A stretch of DNA of 64,000 nt from Pseudomonadota bacterium. GTDB lineage: Bacteria; Pseudomonadota; Alphaproteobacteria; Rhodobacterales; Rhodobacteraceae. The position numbers were made by a program, and so were the translations under genes. The notes beneath the pieces were generated by a model that was not told the origin of the DNA, did no database searches, and worked only from the letters and a program-made list of their open reading frames with translations. Positions within the stretch are counted from its first letter, which is position 1, and each line of letters starts with the position of its first letter. Where the stretch lies: contig JAJXZX010000015.1 of assembly GCA_021779835.1 (NCBI GenBank), positions 30,256 through 94,255 of the forward strand. Reading direction: 5' to 3'. Below, in pieces: positions 54,852 through 63,895 of this stretch.

Positions 54852-56471
54852 CTAAACCCGTTCGGCCAGCACGACGCCCCAGGGCCCGAGCGTAACCTCG
54901 GCCCCATTGAGCGGCGCACTGCCAAGTTCTGTTCCGATTGTGCGCCATTTTCCCTCTGGCAAGCGCAGCGTTGATGTGCCCTCGCCAAGGTTGAAGGCGC
55001 AGAAAATTGTGCTGGTGCCGCCGCGGCGGAAGGTGGCGACATCGCCCTCGACCGTGACCGCGCCCATCGCCCCGTCGCGCAGAACCGGATGCGACCGGCG
55101 GAACGCCAGCGCGCGGCGATAGTGGTGCAACATGGAGCCGTGGTCGGCCGCCTCGGTCGCCACCGAGCGCGCAAGATGCGCCGGTGTCACCGGCAGCCAC
55201 GCCTTTGGCGCAGTGGTGAACCCGCCATTCTGGTTGTCGCCTTGCCAGACCATCGGCGTGCGGCAGCCATCACGGCCCTTGAATTCAGGCCAGAACTCGA
55301 TGCCATAGGGGTCTTGCAGATCCTCGAAGGCGATGTCGGCCTCTGGCAGGCCCAATTCCTCGCCCTGATAGAGGCAGACAGACCCGCGCAGACACATAAG
55401 CAACGTCGTGTAAGTCATTGCTGCCGTGTTAGAAAGATCCCAACGCGTAACGTGGCGGATCACGTCGTGGTTGGAGTAGGACCAGCAGGGCCAGGCATCC
55501 GGCGCCGCCGCGTCCATGCGCGCAAAGGTCTCGGCCAGCGAGGCCGCGGTCAGCCGTGCCGGTTGCAGCATCTCGAACGGGTAGCACATCTGCACCTTGT
55601 CACCGCCCGAAGTATACTCGGCCATGATCTCCAGGCCCCGTTGCGCATCGCCGACCTCGCCGACCGCCGCGGCACCGTAGGGTTCAAGCTCGGCGCGGAA
55701 TTTCTTCAGGAATTCAAGGTTTTCCGGCTGGTTCTTATCAAACAGGTGCAACTGATGGTTATAGGGGTTCACCGAGGGCGCGATCGAGTTGTTGCGCAAC
55801 GCCTTCGGCAGCGGAGGATTGTCGCGCAAGTATTTGTCGGCAATGTAGAAATTGATGGTGTCCAAACGGAAGCCGTCAACGCCACGCTTCAGCCAGAAAC
55901 GTTCTACCTCCAACAGGGCCTCTTGCACCGCGGGTTCGTGGAAATTGAGGTCGGGCTGCGAGGTCAGGAAGTTGTGCAGGTAATACTGCTCTCGCCGTCC
56001 GTCCCACTGCCACGCCGAGCCGCCGAAGATCGACAGCCAGTTATTCGGCGGCGTGCCGTCGGGTTTTGGTTCCGCCCAGACATACCAATCCGCCTTGGGA
56101 TTGGTGCGGTTCTTCCGGCTTTCCTTGAACCACGGATGCGCGTCAGCGGTATGCGACAGCACGAGGTCGATCATCACGCGAAGCCCAAGCTCATGCGCCT
56201 TGGCCACCACCGCGTCGAAATCTGCCAGCGTGCCGAACAACGGATCGACGTCGCAATAATTGCTGACGTCATAGCCGAAATCCTTCATCGGCGAGGTGAA
56301 GAACGGGCTGATCCAAATCGCATCGGCGCCGAGGGCGGCGATGTGGGGCAAGCGTTGCACGATGCCCGCGAGATCGCCCACCCCGTCGCCGTTGCTGTCC
56401 TGATAGCTGCGCGGATAGATCTGATAGATCACCGCACCGCGCCACCAATCCCTGTCGATCTTCATGGTCAT
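54852..56471 (-). CDS. aglA: Cytoplasmic alpha-glucosidase (GH13)
   Basis: This 539-residue GH13 enzyme has YQIYPRSYQDSNGDGVGDL, the beta-4 nucleophile region GFRLDTINF, the acid glutamate in AVGEVGDAQ and the third carboxylate in YSNHDVIRHV. No signal peptide, so it acts on imported sugars such as maltose, trehalose or sucrose. The start is one of two nearby ATGs without a strong ribosome site. It is part of the agl operon between aglG and aglK. Confidence 0.9.
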   Translation of the reverse strand: MTMKIDRDWWRGAVIYQIYPRSYQDSNGDGVGDLAGIVQRLPHIAALGADAIWISPFFTSPMKDFGYDVSNYCDVDPLFGTLADFDAVVAKAHELGLRVMIDLVLSHTADAHPWFKESRKNRTNPKADWYVWAEPKPDGTPPNNWLSIFGGSAWQWDGRREQYYLHNFLTSQPDLNFHEPAVQEALLEVERFWLKRGVDGFRLDTINFYIADKYLRDNPPLPKALRNNSIAPSVNPYNHQLHLFDKNQPENLEFLKKFRAELEPYGAAAVGEVGDAQRGLEIMAEYTSGGDKVQMCYPFEMLQPARLTAASLAETFARMDAAAPDAWPCWSYSNHDVIRHVTRWDLSNTAAMTYTTLLMCLRGSVCLYQGEELGLPEADIAFEDLQDPYGIEFWPEFKGRDGCRTPMVWQGDNQNGGFTTAPKAWLPVTPAHLARSVATEAADHGSMLHHYRRALAFRRSHPVLRDGAMGAVTVEGDVATFRRGGTSTIFCAFNLGEGTSTLRLPEGKWRTIGTELGSAPLNGAEVTLGPWGVVLAERV

Positions 56472-56482
56472 TGGGTTCAAAC

Positions 56483-57622
56483 TCACTTCACCGAGCCCGC
56501 GAGCAGGCCGCGCACAAGGTATTTCTGGAGGGCGAAGAACACGCAAAGTGGTACGGCGATCGAGATGAAGGCAGAGGCGGCCAAAATCTCCCAGTCACCA
56601 CCATGCGAGCCGAGCAGGTTCACCAGCCGCCCGGTCATCACCAGCTTGTCGTCCTGCGGGCCCAGGAACACGAGGGCGACCAGCAGGTCGTTCCACGTCC
56701 ACAGGAACTGGAAGATCGCGAAACTCGCCAGCGCAGGGAAGGACAAGGGCAGGATGATGCGGGTGAATATCTGGAAATCGGTGGCGCCATCGACGCGCGC
56801 CGATTCAATGATCTCGCGCGGCAGGCCGACCATGTAGTTGCGCAAAAGGTAGATCGCCAGCGGCAAGCCAAAGCCGGTGTGGGCCAACCAGATGCCGATG
56901 TAGGTATGCGCATCAACCCCCAGCGCTTGCCCGATCTTGTTATAGATCGTCAACAGCGGGATCAGCGACATTTGCAGCGGCACCACCAACAGCCCCACCA
57001 CCGCCGCGATCAGCAGCGAGCGGCCGGGAAACTGCATCCAGGCCAGCGCAAAGGCCGCATAGGCCGCGATCAGGATCGGGATCGCAGTAGAAGGCACCGC
57101 CACCGTCATCGAGTTCACGAAAGAGCGCAGCATCCCGGCGGAGAACAGCACCTTGGAGTAGTTGTCCAACGTGAAGTGCGGCGGCGTTTTGGCGGTGTAG
57201 AAAATCCGCTGCCCGCCATCAAGCGGCTTGGTCCCCGCCAGTTCATAGTCACCGTTCGCCTTGACTGTCAGCGTGACGCCATCGCCCAGATCGGCGGATT
57301 GCCCCGCCGGAAAGGCGCCGGGCTTGAGGCTCGACCGTCCGAAGGCCGAAACCGTCCCCGAGCCGCCGTCCAGCACATTGCCCGCGATCACATATTTATC
57401 GCCGACCTGCTTTTCCGCCGCCCCATCCGGCGTGCGCATCACCGCGTTCTGGGTGGAGGACGTAAGAGCCGTCCACCATCCCGAGACCGAAATCGCATCC
57501 TTGTCGCGCAACGAGGTCACCAGCAGGCCCGCCGTCGGCAAAGTCCAAAGCACGACGAACACCAGCACCGACAGATGAACGGCCCACGCCAGCGGCGCAC
57601 GTTTGTTTCCCAGCCCCAACAT
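56483..57622 (-). CDS. aglG: Alpha-glucoside ABC transporter permease AglG
   Basis: This 379-residue inner-membrane permease has a large periplasmic insert (about 55-165) after the first helix, a hallmark of AglG, then the permease helices and the EAA-type loop EIIESARVDGATDFQIFTRIILP. GGAGGG precedes the start, which lies 1 bp after the aglF stop. With AglF it forms the membrane channel. Confidence 0.9.
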   Translation of the reverse strand: MLGLGNKRAPLAWAVHLSVLVFVVLWTLPTAGLLVTSLRDKDAISVSGWWTALTSSTQNAVMRTPDGAAEKQVGDKYVIAGNVLDGGSGTVSAFGRSSLKPGAFPAGQSADLGDGVTLTVKANGDYELAGTKPLDGGQRIFYTAKTPPHFTLDNYSKVLFSAGMLRSFVNSMTVAVPSTAIPILIAAYAAFALAWMQFPGRSLLIAAVVGLLVVPLQMSLIPLLTIYNKIGQALGVDAHTYIGIWLAHTGFGLPLAIYLLRNYMVGLPREIIESARVDGATDFQIFTRIILPLSFPALASFAIFQFLWTWNDLLVALVFLGPQDDKLVMTGRLVNLLGSHGGDWEILAASAFISIAVPLCVFFALQKYLVRGLLAGSVK

Positions 57623-57623
57623 C

Positions 57624-58634
57624 TCAACGGCCCTCCATTTCGCGCCGCGCATTGCGGATGTTCCAAACCATGATCGGGAAAACCAGAATCATGATGACGA
57701 TGGCGATGGTGGCACCGCGCCCGAAATCGCCGCCGCCGCGGAACATCCAGTCGAACATCAGGTTGGCCAGCACGTTGGTGTTCCACTGTCCGTTGGTCAT
57801 CGCCAGAACGATGTCGAACACCTTCAGCACGGTGATGGTGATGGTGGTCCAGACCACCGCGATGGTGCCCCAGATTTGCGGCACCATGATACGGAAGAAG
57901 ATCTGCAAGCCGTTGGCGCCGTCCAGCACGGCAGCCTCGATGGTTTCCTCGGGGATGCCCCGCAGCGCCGCCGACAGGATCACCATGGCAAAGCCGGTTT
58001 GTATCCACACGAGGATGACCATCAGGAAAAAATTGTTCCAGAACGGCAGGGTGATCCACGCCTCTGGCGTGCCGCCGAAATATGTCACGATGGCGTTGAG
58101 GATGCCGATCTGGTCCTGCCCCGCCGCGCGGTAATCATAGACGAATTTCCAGATTACCGAAGCGCCGACGAAGGAAATCGCCATCGGCATGAAGATCAGG
58201 CTTTTGGCGAAGTTGCCCCATTTGATGCGGTCGGTCAGAGCTGCGGCGACCAGTCCGAGAAAGGTCGAGGCCGCAGGCACCACGAGCAGCCACAGGAAGT
58301 TGTTGAAAATCGACTCGCGGAAGCCCGCGTCGTTGAACAGCCAGATGTAGTTGGAAAAGCCAACGAATTCCTTGCCGTCGCGGCCATGAAAGCTCAGCCA
58401 CACCGAGGCAAAAACCGGATAGACCAGATAGAGGCCAAGCGCGAGGATGGCCGGCCCAAGGAACAGCCAGGGACGGATCAACCCGGTCAGCCGCGTGTTG
58501 CGGGCCGCATCGGGCCGCCCCGAGCGCACGGGCAACATCGTGTCCAGCAACCAGTTCGAGCCGTAGAAGTAGAACGCGGCTGCCCCGATGCCAAAGACGA
58601 TCGTGATCGCTGCGATCACCAACTGATGTATCAT
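57624..58634 (-). CDS. aglF: Alpha-glucoside ABC transporter permease AglF
   Basis: This 336-residue permease has about eight hydrophobic segments and the cytoplasmic EAA loop EETIEAAVLDGANGLQIFFRIMVPQ that contacts the ATPase AglK. It lies between aglE and aglG on the minus strand, with a hairpin in the aglE-aglF gap that likely lowers its expression relative to the binding protein. Confidence 0.9.
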   Translation of the reverse strand: MIHQLVIAAITIVFGIGAAAFYFYGSNWLLDTMLPVRSGRPDAARNTRLTGLIRPWLFLGPAILALGLYLVYPVFASVWLSFHGRDGKEFVGFSNYIWLFNDAGFRESIFNNFLWLLVVPAASTFLGLVAAALTDRIKWGNFAKSLIFMPMAISFVGASVIWKFVYDYRAAGQDQIGILNAIVTYFGGTPEAWITLPFWNNFFLMVILVWIQTGFAMVILSAALRGIPEETIEAAVLDGANGLQIFFRIMVPQIWGTIAVVWTTITITVLKVFDIVLAMTNGQWNTNVLANLMFDWMFRGGGDFGRGATIAIVIMILVFPIMVWNIRNARREMEGR

Positions 58635-58738
58635 GGTAGATCCCCCCTGAAGCCGATCGCAATGACCGGCTACCTTCCGGCCTGCAACGTCACCCCGACC
58701 CTGCTGGCTGCGTGTTGCGGGGCTGTCCCCCGTCTTGC

Positions 58739-58764
58739 AACCGAGGGCGCGAACGCCCCCGGTT
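58739..58764 (-). terminator. Attenuating hairpin between aglE and aglF
   Basis: AACCGAGGGCG and CGCCCCCGGTT form an 11-bp stem with one mismatch around CGAA. There is no proper T-run on the minus strand. Such hairpins after binding-protein genes typically stabilise the upstream message and allow only partial read-through into the permease genes. Confidence 0.55.
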
Positions 58765-58779
58765 TTGGCGCAAAAGCGC

Positions 58780-60141
58780 TTACTTCAGGCCGTCCCAGGC
58801 TTTCTGGATGCCGGTGGCGACATCTTCGGCCGACTTGCCGCCGACGTAGTCAACCATACCGGTCCAGAAGGCACCGGCACCGATTTTGCCCGGCATCAGA
58901 TCCGACCCATCAAAGCGGAAGGTCGTCGCGTCCAGCAGGATCTTGCCTTCCTTCTTCATGGTATCGTTGGCATAGGCGTCCACGTTCACCGTTTTCAGCG
59001 GCGTCAGGAACGACGACTGCGCCATCCACACTTCCGACGCGATCGGCGTCTTCAGGAAGTCCATGAAGGCATCGGCGGCCGGGTTGTCCTTGGTGATGAA
59101 CGCCAGCGTGCCAGCGCCTTCGACCGGCTTGCCCAGTTCAGGCTTGCTGGCATAGGGCGGGAAGTAGAAGAAGTCGGCGTCGGTGCCCAGCTTCGTGCCA
59201 TCCGGGAAGAACGACGGGATGAACGAGGCTTGTTTGTGCATGTAGCACTTGGGCGGCGAGGTGAAGAGACCCTTGGGGCTGTCGCGGAAGTCGGTGGTGG
59301 CCACGGCCGCGCGCCCGCCGCTGACGTATTTGTCGTTCAGCGCATACTGGCCAAACGCCTTGATCGCGTCGACAACACGCGGGTCGTTGAACTTGATCGA
59401 GTTGTCGACCCAGCCATCATAGACTTGCGGCGGCTGTTGCAGAAGCAGGTAGTTTTCCACCCAGTCGGTCGCAGGCCAGCCGGTAGCACCCCCTGAACCC
59501 AGACCGATGCACCACGGCGTGCCACCGTCCTTGACGATCTGCTTGGTCAGCGCCAGCAATTCTTCCTGCGTTTGCGGGATCTTGTAACCTGCGTCCTTGA
59601 AGTTGCCCGGCGAATACCAGACCAGCGATTTCACGTCGATCTTGAACGGGAATGCCATCACGGCAGCCTTGCCGTCCTTGCCCTTAAAGGTCGACAGATC
59701 GACCCAGCTTTGGCCAGCGGCGTAGTTATCCAGCAACCACTGTTTGGTATCGGCCGGGAGCGGCTGCACGAAGCCTTTGGAGGCGAGATCCTGGATCAGA
59801 CCCGGTTGCGGCAGGATCGCGATGTTGGGCGGGCTGCCTGCCTGCGTGTCGATAACGATCTGCTGCTCATAGTTCTCGGACGACGAGTAGTTGACCTTAA
59901 CGCCGGTCGCGGCCTCGTAATAGGCCAGCACGCTTTCGAACAGCGTCTGATCCTCGCCGCGCCACGGCCCGAAGATCGTCAGGGTCTGGCCCTTGAGATT
60001 GGCGTGGTCGGCGGCAAATTTGGTGTAGCTGTCCCAGTGGAACTGCGCGCCGACGCCGGGTTTGAACTTCAGGTCCTGCGCGACACCCGCGCTGGCATTA
60101 AGGGCAAGGGCAGCGGCCCCGGCCAAAAGGCTAATCTTCAT
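58780..60141 (-). CDS. aglE: Alpha-glucoside-binding periplasmic protein AglE
   Basis: This 453-residue substrate-binding protein has a signal peptide (KISLLAGAAALALNASAGVAQ) and the family-1 binding-protein fold with KFAADHANLKGQTLTIFGPWRG near the start. The long body suits oligosaccharide binding. GGGAGGAG precedes the ATG. It leads the agl operon, is divergent from aglR and has operator candidates in its upstream region. Confidence 0.92.
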   Translation of the reverse strand: MKISLLAGAAALALNASAGVAQDLKFKPGVGAQFHWDSYTKFAADHANLKGQTLTIFGPWRGEDQTLFESVLAYYEAATGVKVNYSSSENYEQQIVIDTQAGSPPNIAILPQPGLIQDLASKGFVQPLPADTKQWLLDNYAAGQSWVDLSTFKGKDGKAAVMAFPFKIDVKSLVWYSPGNFKDAGYKIPQTQEELLALTKQIVKDGGTPWCIGLGSGGATGWPATDWVENYLLLQQPPQVYDGWVDNSIKFNDPRVVDAIKAFGQYALNDKYVSGGRAAVATTDFRDSPKGLFTSPPKCYMHKQASFIPSFFPDGTKLGTDADFFYFPPYASKPELGKPVEGAGTLAFITKDNPAADAFMDFLKTPIASEVWMAQSSFLTPLKTVNVDAYANDTMKKEGKILLDATTFRFDGSDLMPGKIGAGAFWTGMVDYVGGKSAEDVATGIQKAWDGLK

Positions 60142-60224
60142 CTCAACTCCTCCCATGATCATGCTCGTTGGCATGAGCTATATTTATCCGTGCCGTCGAA
60201 ACCGGTCCAAACGGAATCAATTCC

Positions 60225-60236
60225 AAACCGCTTTGG
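60225..60236. promoter_or_regulatory. AglR operator candidate 1 (AAACCGCTTTGG)
   Basis: This 12-mer occurs twice, unchanged, in the aglE-aglR divergent region. Here it is extended to CCAAACCGCTTTGG, a pseudo-palindrome of the type bound by LacI-family repressors. It is 84 bp before aglE. Confidence 0.6.
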
Positions 60237-60389
60237 GTTTCTCACCGTCGCCGATCAGCCTTCTCAAGTCAATCGTGACGGGTGGGTCGATGCAAAATTC
60301 AAGAGGCATTTTGCAGTTGCAGCAAATTAAATCTGCCGCTGATAGCTTTTGACGCGCCCGAAACGACTGGATACAGTCATTCAAGATTT

Positions 60390-60401
60390 AAACCGCTTTG
60401 G
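60390..60401. promoter_or_regulatory. AglR operator candidate 2 (AAACCGCTTTGG)
   Basis: This is an exact second copy of the 12-mer, 15 bp before the aglR start codon, so AglR binding would block its own translation-start region and suggests autoregulation. The two sites are 165 bp apart, a distance that allows looping. Confidence 0.6.
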
Positions 60402-60415
60402 AGCGCCCGCGCCCG

Positions 60416-61447
60416 ATGAACCTCAAGGAACTCAGCCTCAAGCTCGGTCTGTCGCCGACCACCGTCAGCCGCGCGCTGAACGGCTACCCAGAGGTCAATG
60501 AGGCCACGCGGGAACGGGTGATGGCTGCGGCACGGCGCCACAATTACCACCCCAACACGCGCGCCATCCGCCTTGCCACCGGGCGCGCGATGGCGATCGG
60601 CCACATCGTTCCTGTGTCGACCAAACATGAGATCGTCAACCCGATCTTTGCCGATTTCATCGCCGGCGCCGGCGAAACCTATACGCGCGCAGGCTATGAC
60701 CTGCTGCTAAGCGTGGTCAGCGATCAGGACGAAACCCGCACCTATCGTTCCTTCAAAAGCCGTGGCGCGGTGGATGGCGTCATAGTCCATGCACCCAGTG
60801 CCGACGACCCGCGCATCGCCTTTCTGACCGAGATTGGCATGCCGTTCGTGGTTCATGGCCGTGCCACCGGCGCCACCGCACCTTACGCGTGGCTCGACGT
60901 CAACAACCGCCGCGCGTTCCGGCGCGCGACCGATTTTCTTCTGGACCTTGGTCACCGCCGCATCGCGCTGATCAACGGGCTGGAATATATGGATTTCGCC
61001 ATCCGCCGCCGCTCTGGCTACGAAATGGCGCTGGCGGAACGCGGACTGGTGCTCGACCCCGGCTTGATGCATTCGGACGAGATGACCGAATCCTACGGCT
61101 ATCGCTCGGCGCGCAACTTGTTGGCCCTGCCCGATCCGCCGACTGCCTTCCTCGTCTCGTCGATGATCCCCGCCATCGGCGTGCGTCGCGCGGTCGAGGA
61201 ACGCGGGTTGAAACTTGGCCGCGACATCTCGCTTATCACCCATGACGACGAGCTCAGTTACCTGCGCAATGGCGAGGATGTGCCGATCTTTACCGCCACC
61301 CGCTCCTCCGTGCGCGAGGCCGGTCGCCTTGCCGCCGAAATGCTGCTGGAGCTGATCGCCACGCCCGACATGACCCCACCCACACGCCTGCTTGAGGCGG
61401 AACTGATGGTCGGCCTTTCCACGGGCCCGGCCCGCACCCTGCCCTGA
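60416..61447 (+). CDS. aglR: LacI-family repressor AglR
   Basis: This 343-residue LacI/GalR-type regulator has the helix-turn-helix NLKELSLKLGLSPTTVSRAL, then the hinge ATRERVMAAARRHNYHPN, and a periplasmic-binding-like effector domain (TFLLDLGHRRIALINGLEY; GRDISLITHDDELSYL). Position next to aglE and the two operator candidates support control of the agl genes. The ATG was preferred to an upstream TTG. Confidence 0.9.
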   Translation: MNLKELSLKLGLSPTTVSRALNGYPEVNEATRERVMAAARRHNYHPNTRAIRLATGRAMAIGHIVPVSTKHEIVNPIFADFIAGAGETYTRAGYDLLLSVVSDQDETRTYRSFKSRGAVDGVIVHAPSADDPRIAFLTEIGMPFVVHGRATGATAPYAWLDVNNRRAFRRATDFLLDLGHRRIALINGLEYMDFAIRRRSGYEMALAERGLVLDPGLMHSDEMTESYGYRSARNLLALPDPPTAFLVSSMIPAIGVRRAVEERGLKLGRDISLITHDDELSYLRNGEDVPIFTATRSSVREAGRLAAEMLLELIATPDMTPPTRLLEAELMVGLSTGPARTLP

Positions 61448-61464
61448 CCGCTCCCGCCGCCTTC

Positions 61465-61499
61465 CATTGCTTTGGCCAAAATATCCCTGCCGGAGGCGG
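61465..61499 (+). repeat. Dispersed intergenic element, copy E
   Basis: CATTGCTTTGGCCAAAATATCC is followed by CTGCCGGAGGCGG, the same hairpin-free tail as copy C. It lies between aglR and the beta-glucosidase gene, on their coding strand, close to the next ribosome site. Confidence 0.72.
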
Positions 61500-61531
61500 C
61501 GCTACGCCTTCCCCAACACCGGACCTCTGAC

Positions 61532-62854
61532 ATGAATTTCACCCGCTCTGATTTCCCCAAAGGCTTCCTGTTTGGCGCCGCCACCTCTGCCTATCAGATC
61601 GAGGGCCACGCCTTTGGTCACGCGGGACGCACCCATTGGGACGATTTTGCCGCCACCCCCGGCAACGTGATCCGCGCCGAGGATGGCGCGCGCGCTTGCG
61701 ATCATTACCACCAGTGGCCGGCCGATCTGGACCTGTTGCAGGCGGCCAACTTCGACACCTATCGCTTTTCGACCTCGTGGGCGCGGGTGCAGCCCGAGGG
61801 GCGCGGCGCGCCAAACCCCGAGGGATTGGATTTCTATGACCGTCTGGTTGATGGCATGTTGGCGCGAGGCCTCAAACCCGCCGCGACGCTTTACCATTGG
61901 GAACTGCCCTCCCCCCTCGCCGACCTCGGCGGCTGGCGCAACCGCGACATTGCCGACCGTTTTGCCGATTTTACCCAGATCCTGATGTCGCGCATCGGTG
62001 ACCGTCTATTCTCTGCCGCGCCGATCAACGAGCCGTGGTGCGTCGCGTGGCTGTCGCATTTCATGGGCTTTCATGCTCCGGGCACCCGCGACATCCGCGC
62101 TGCAGCACACGCCATGCACCACGTTCTGCTCGCGCATGGTCGCTCCATCGAGGTGATGCGCGGGCTTGGCATGAAGAACCTTGGCGCCGTGTGCAACTTT
62201 GAACACACCAGCCCCGCCGACGCCTCGGAGGCTTCGCTGAAAGCCGCCGCGACCTATGACGCGATCTATAACCGCTGGTTCCTTTCCGGTATCTTCAAGG
62301 GCACCTATCCGGCAGAGGCGCTGGCGGGCCTATTGCCCCATATGCCCAAGAACTGGCAGGACGATTTCCCCACCATCACCCAAAAGCTCGACTGGTTTGG
62401 GCTGAATTACTACACCCGCAAGCTGATCGCGCATGATGCCGGCCCGTGGCCGCATGTGCGCGAGGTTGAAGGCCCGCTGCCCAAGACCCAGGTGGGATGG
62501 GAGATCTATCCCGAAGGCTTGCACCACTTCCTGACCACAACGCACCGCGACTACACCAAGGGATTGCCGCTGTTCATCACCGAGAATGGCATGGCGAATG
62601 CCGATGTGGTGACGAATGGCGCCGTCAATGATGCTGCCCGCATCGCCTATCTTGACGCTCACCTTGCCGTCACGCGGCGCGCGATCAGTGAAGGGGTGCC
62701 GGTGGTGGGCTATTACACATGGTCGCTGATGGACAATTACGAATGGTCGCTGGGCTATGAAAAGCGCTTTGGCCTTGTGCATGTCGATTTCGAAACCTTG
62801 CAGCGCACCCCGAAAGCATCCTATCACGCGCTTGCCCGCGCCCTAGCCCGCTAA
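61532..62854 (+). CDS. bglA: Beta-glucosidase (GH1)
   Basis: This 440-residue cytoplasmic glycoside hydrolase family 1 enzyme has the N-terminal signature PKGFLFGAATSAYQIEG, the acid/base glutamate in PINEPWCVAW and the nucleophile glutamate in LFITENGMA. It would cleave cellobiose-type beta-glucosides. It lies between aglR and glk, so the locus handles both alpha- and beta-linked glucosides. Retained residues are intact. Confidence 0.93.
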   Translation: MNFTRSDFPKGFLFGAATSAYQIEGHAFGHAGRTHWDDFAATPGNVIRAEDGARACDHYHQWPADLDLLQAANFDTYRFSTSWARVQPEGRGAPNPEGLDFYDRLVDGMLARGLKPAATLYHWELPSPLADLGGWRNRDIADRFADFTQILMSRIGDRLFSAAPINEPWCVAWLSHFMGFHAPGTRDIRAAAHAMHHVLLAHGRSIEVMRGLGMKNLGAVCNFEHTSPADASEASLKAAATYDAIYNRWFLSGIFKGTYPAEALAGLLPHMPKNWQDDFPTITQKLDWFGLNYYTRKLIAHDAGPWPHVREVEGPLPKTQVGWEIYPEGLHHFLTTTHRDYTKGLPLFITENGMANADVVTNGAVNDAARIAYLDAHLAVTRRAISEGVPVVGYYTWSLMDNYEWSLGYEKRFGLVHVDFETLQRTPKASYHALARALAR

Positions 62855-62870
62855 TCAGACGGAACGCCCG

Positions 62871-63833
62871 ATGACCCTCGCAGCCAACACATATTCGCTC
62901 GTCGCCGACATTGGCGGCACCAACACCCGTGTGGCGCTGGCCGAGGGGCGGACGCTTTTGCAGGCCTCAATCCGCCGCTATCGCAACGCCGAATTCCCCG
63001 GCTTGGAAACCGTGCTGCGCCGCTACATCAGCGAGGAAGGCGGCGTCGATTGCAAAGGCGCCTGCGTCGCGGCGGCCGGTCCGGTGCGCGACGGGGTTGC
63101 CACCATGACCAACCTTGACTGGACAATCGACGCCCCGATGCTTGCCCGCGCCACGGGGGCCGAGAAGGTGGCGATCCTCAACGATCTGCAAGCGCAGGGC
63201 CACGCGCTTGGCTTCATTGCCGCCGAAAACCTGCGCCCGATTGTCGAGGGGCCCGTTGCCCCCGATCATGCGGCCAAACTGGTAATCGGCGTCGGCACCG
63301 GATTCAACGCGGCCCCCGTGCATGAAGCGCCCGGCGGGCGCTATGTCGCGGCCTCGGAATGCGGTCACGTCAATATGCCAGTGCGCACGGATGCCGACCT
63401 GCGGTTGGCGAAATTTGTCGAGACGGCGCATGGCTTTCCCGGCGTGGAGGATGTGCTGTCGGGGCGCGGGCTGGAACGGCTTTACAGTTGGGTTGCCTCG
63501 GAAGCAGGTCAGCCGAGCGAGAAACATGCCGCCGACATCATGGCCGCCGTCAACGCCGACCCGCTGGCAACCGAGACCGCGCGCCAGTTCATTCGCCTGT
63601 TGGGGTCGGTCGCAGGCAACCTTGCGCTGACCCACCTGCCCTTCGGCGGCGTTTTCCTTATCGGCGGCGTGACGCGCGCTTTTACCGAACATTTTGGCCC
63701 GATGAACTTTGTCGATGCCTACCGCGACAAGGGCCGTTTTGCCGGGTTCATGCAGAACTTCCCGGTCTGGGTGATCGAGGATGACTACGCAGCCCTTACC
63801 GGCTGTGCCGCCTACCTCGCCGGGCGCGCCTGA
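62871..63833 (+). CDS. glk: Glucokinase
   Basis: This 320-residue kinase of the Glk (not ROK) family phosphorylates glucose released by AglA and BglA. It has the ATP/phosphate site SLVADIGGTNTRVALAEG, the segment TNLDWTID with its catalytic-region aspartate, KVAILNDLQAQGHALG and GVGTGFNAAPVHE. It starts 16 bp after the beta-glucosidase stop. Transcription ends before the IS fragment. Confidence 0.92.
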   Translation: MTLAANTYSLVADIGGTNTRVALAEGRTLLQASIRRYRNAEFPGLETVLRRYISEEGGVDCKGACVAAAGPVRDGVATMTNLDWTIDAPMLARATGAEKVAILNDLQAQGHALGFIAAENLRPIVEGPVAPDHAAKLVIGVGTGFNAAPVHEAPGGRYVAASECGHVNMPVRTDADLRLAKFVETAHGFPGVEDVLSGRGLERLYSWVASEAGQPSEKHAADIMAAVNADPLATETARQFIRLLGSVAGNLALTHLPFGGVFLIGGVTRAFTEHFGPMNFVDAYRDKGRFAGFMQNFPVWVIEDDYAALTGCAAYLAGRA

Positions 63834-63895
63834 GCGCTGATCTGGCGCTATCCAAATTTCTGTCGAAGAAATCTACTACACTCTGGACTCATTGA

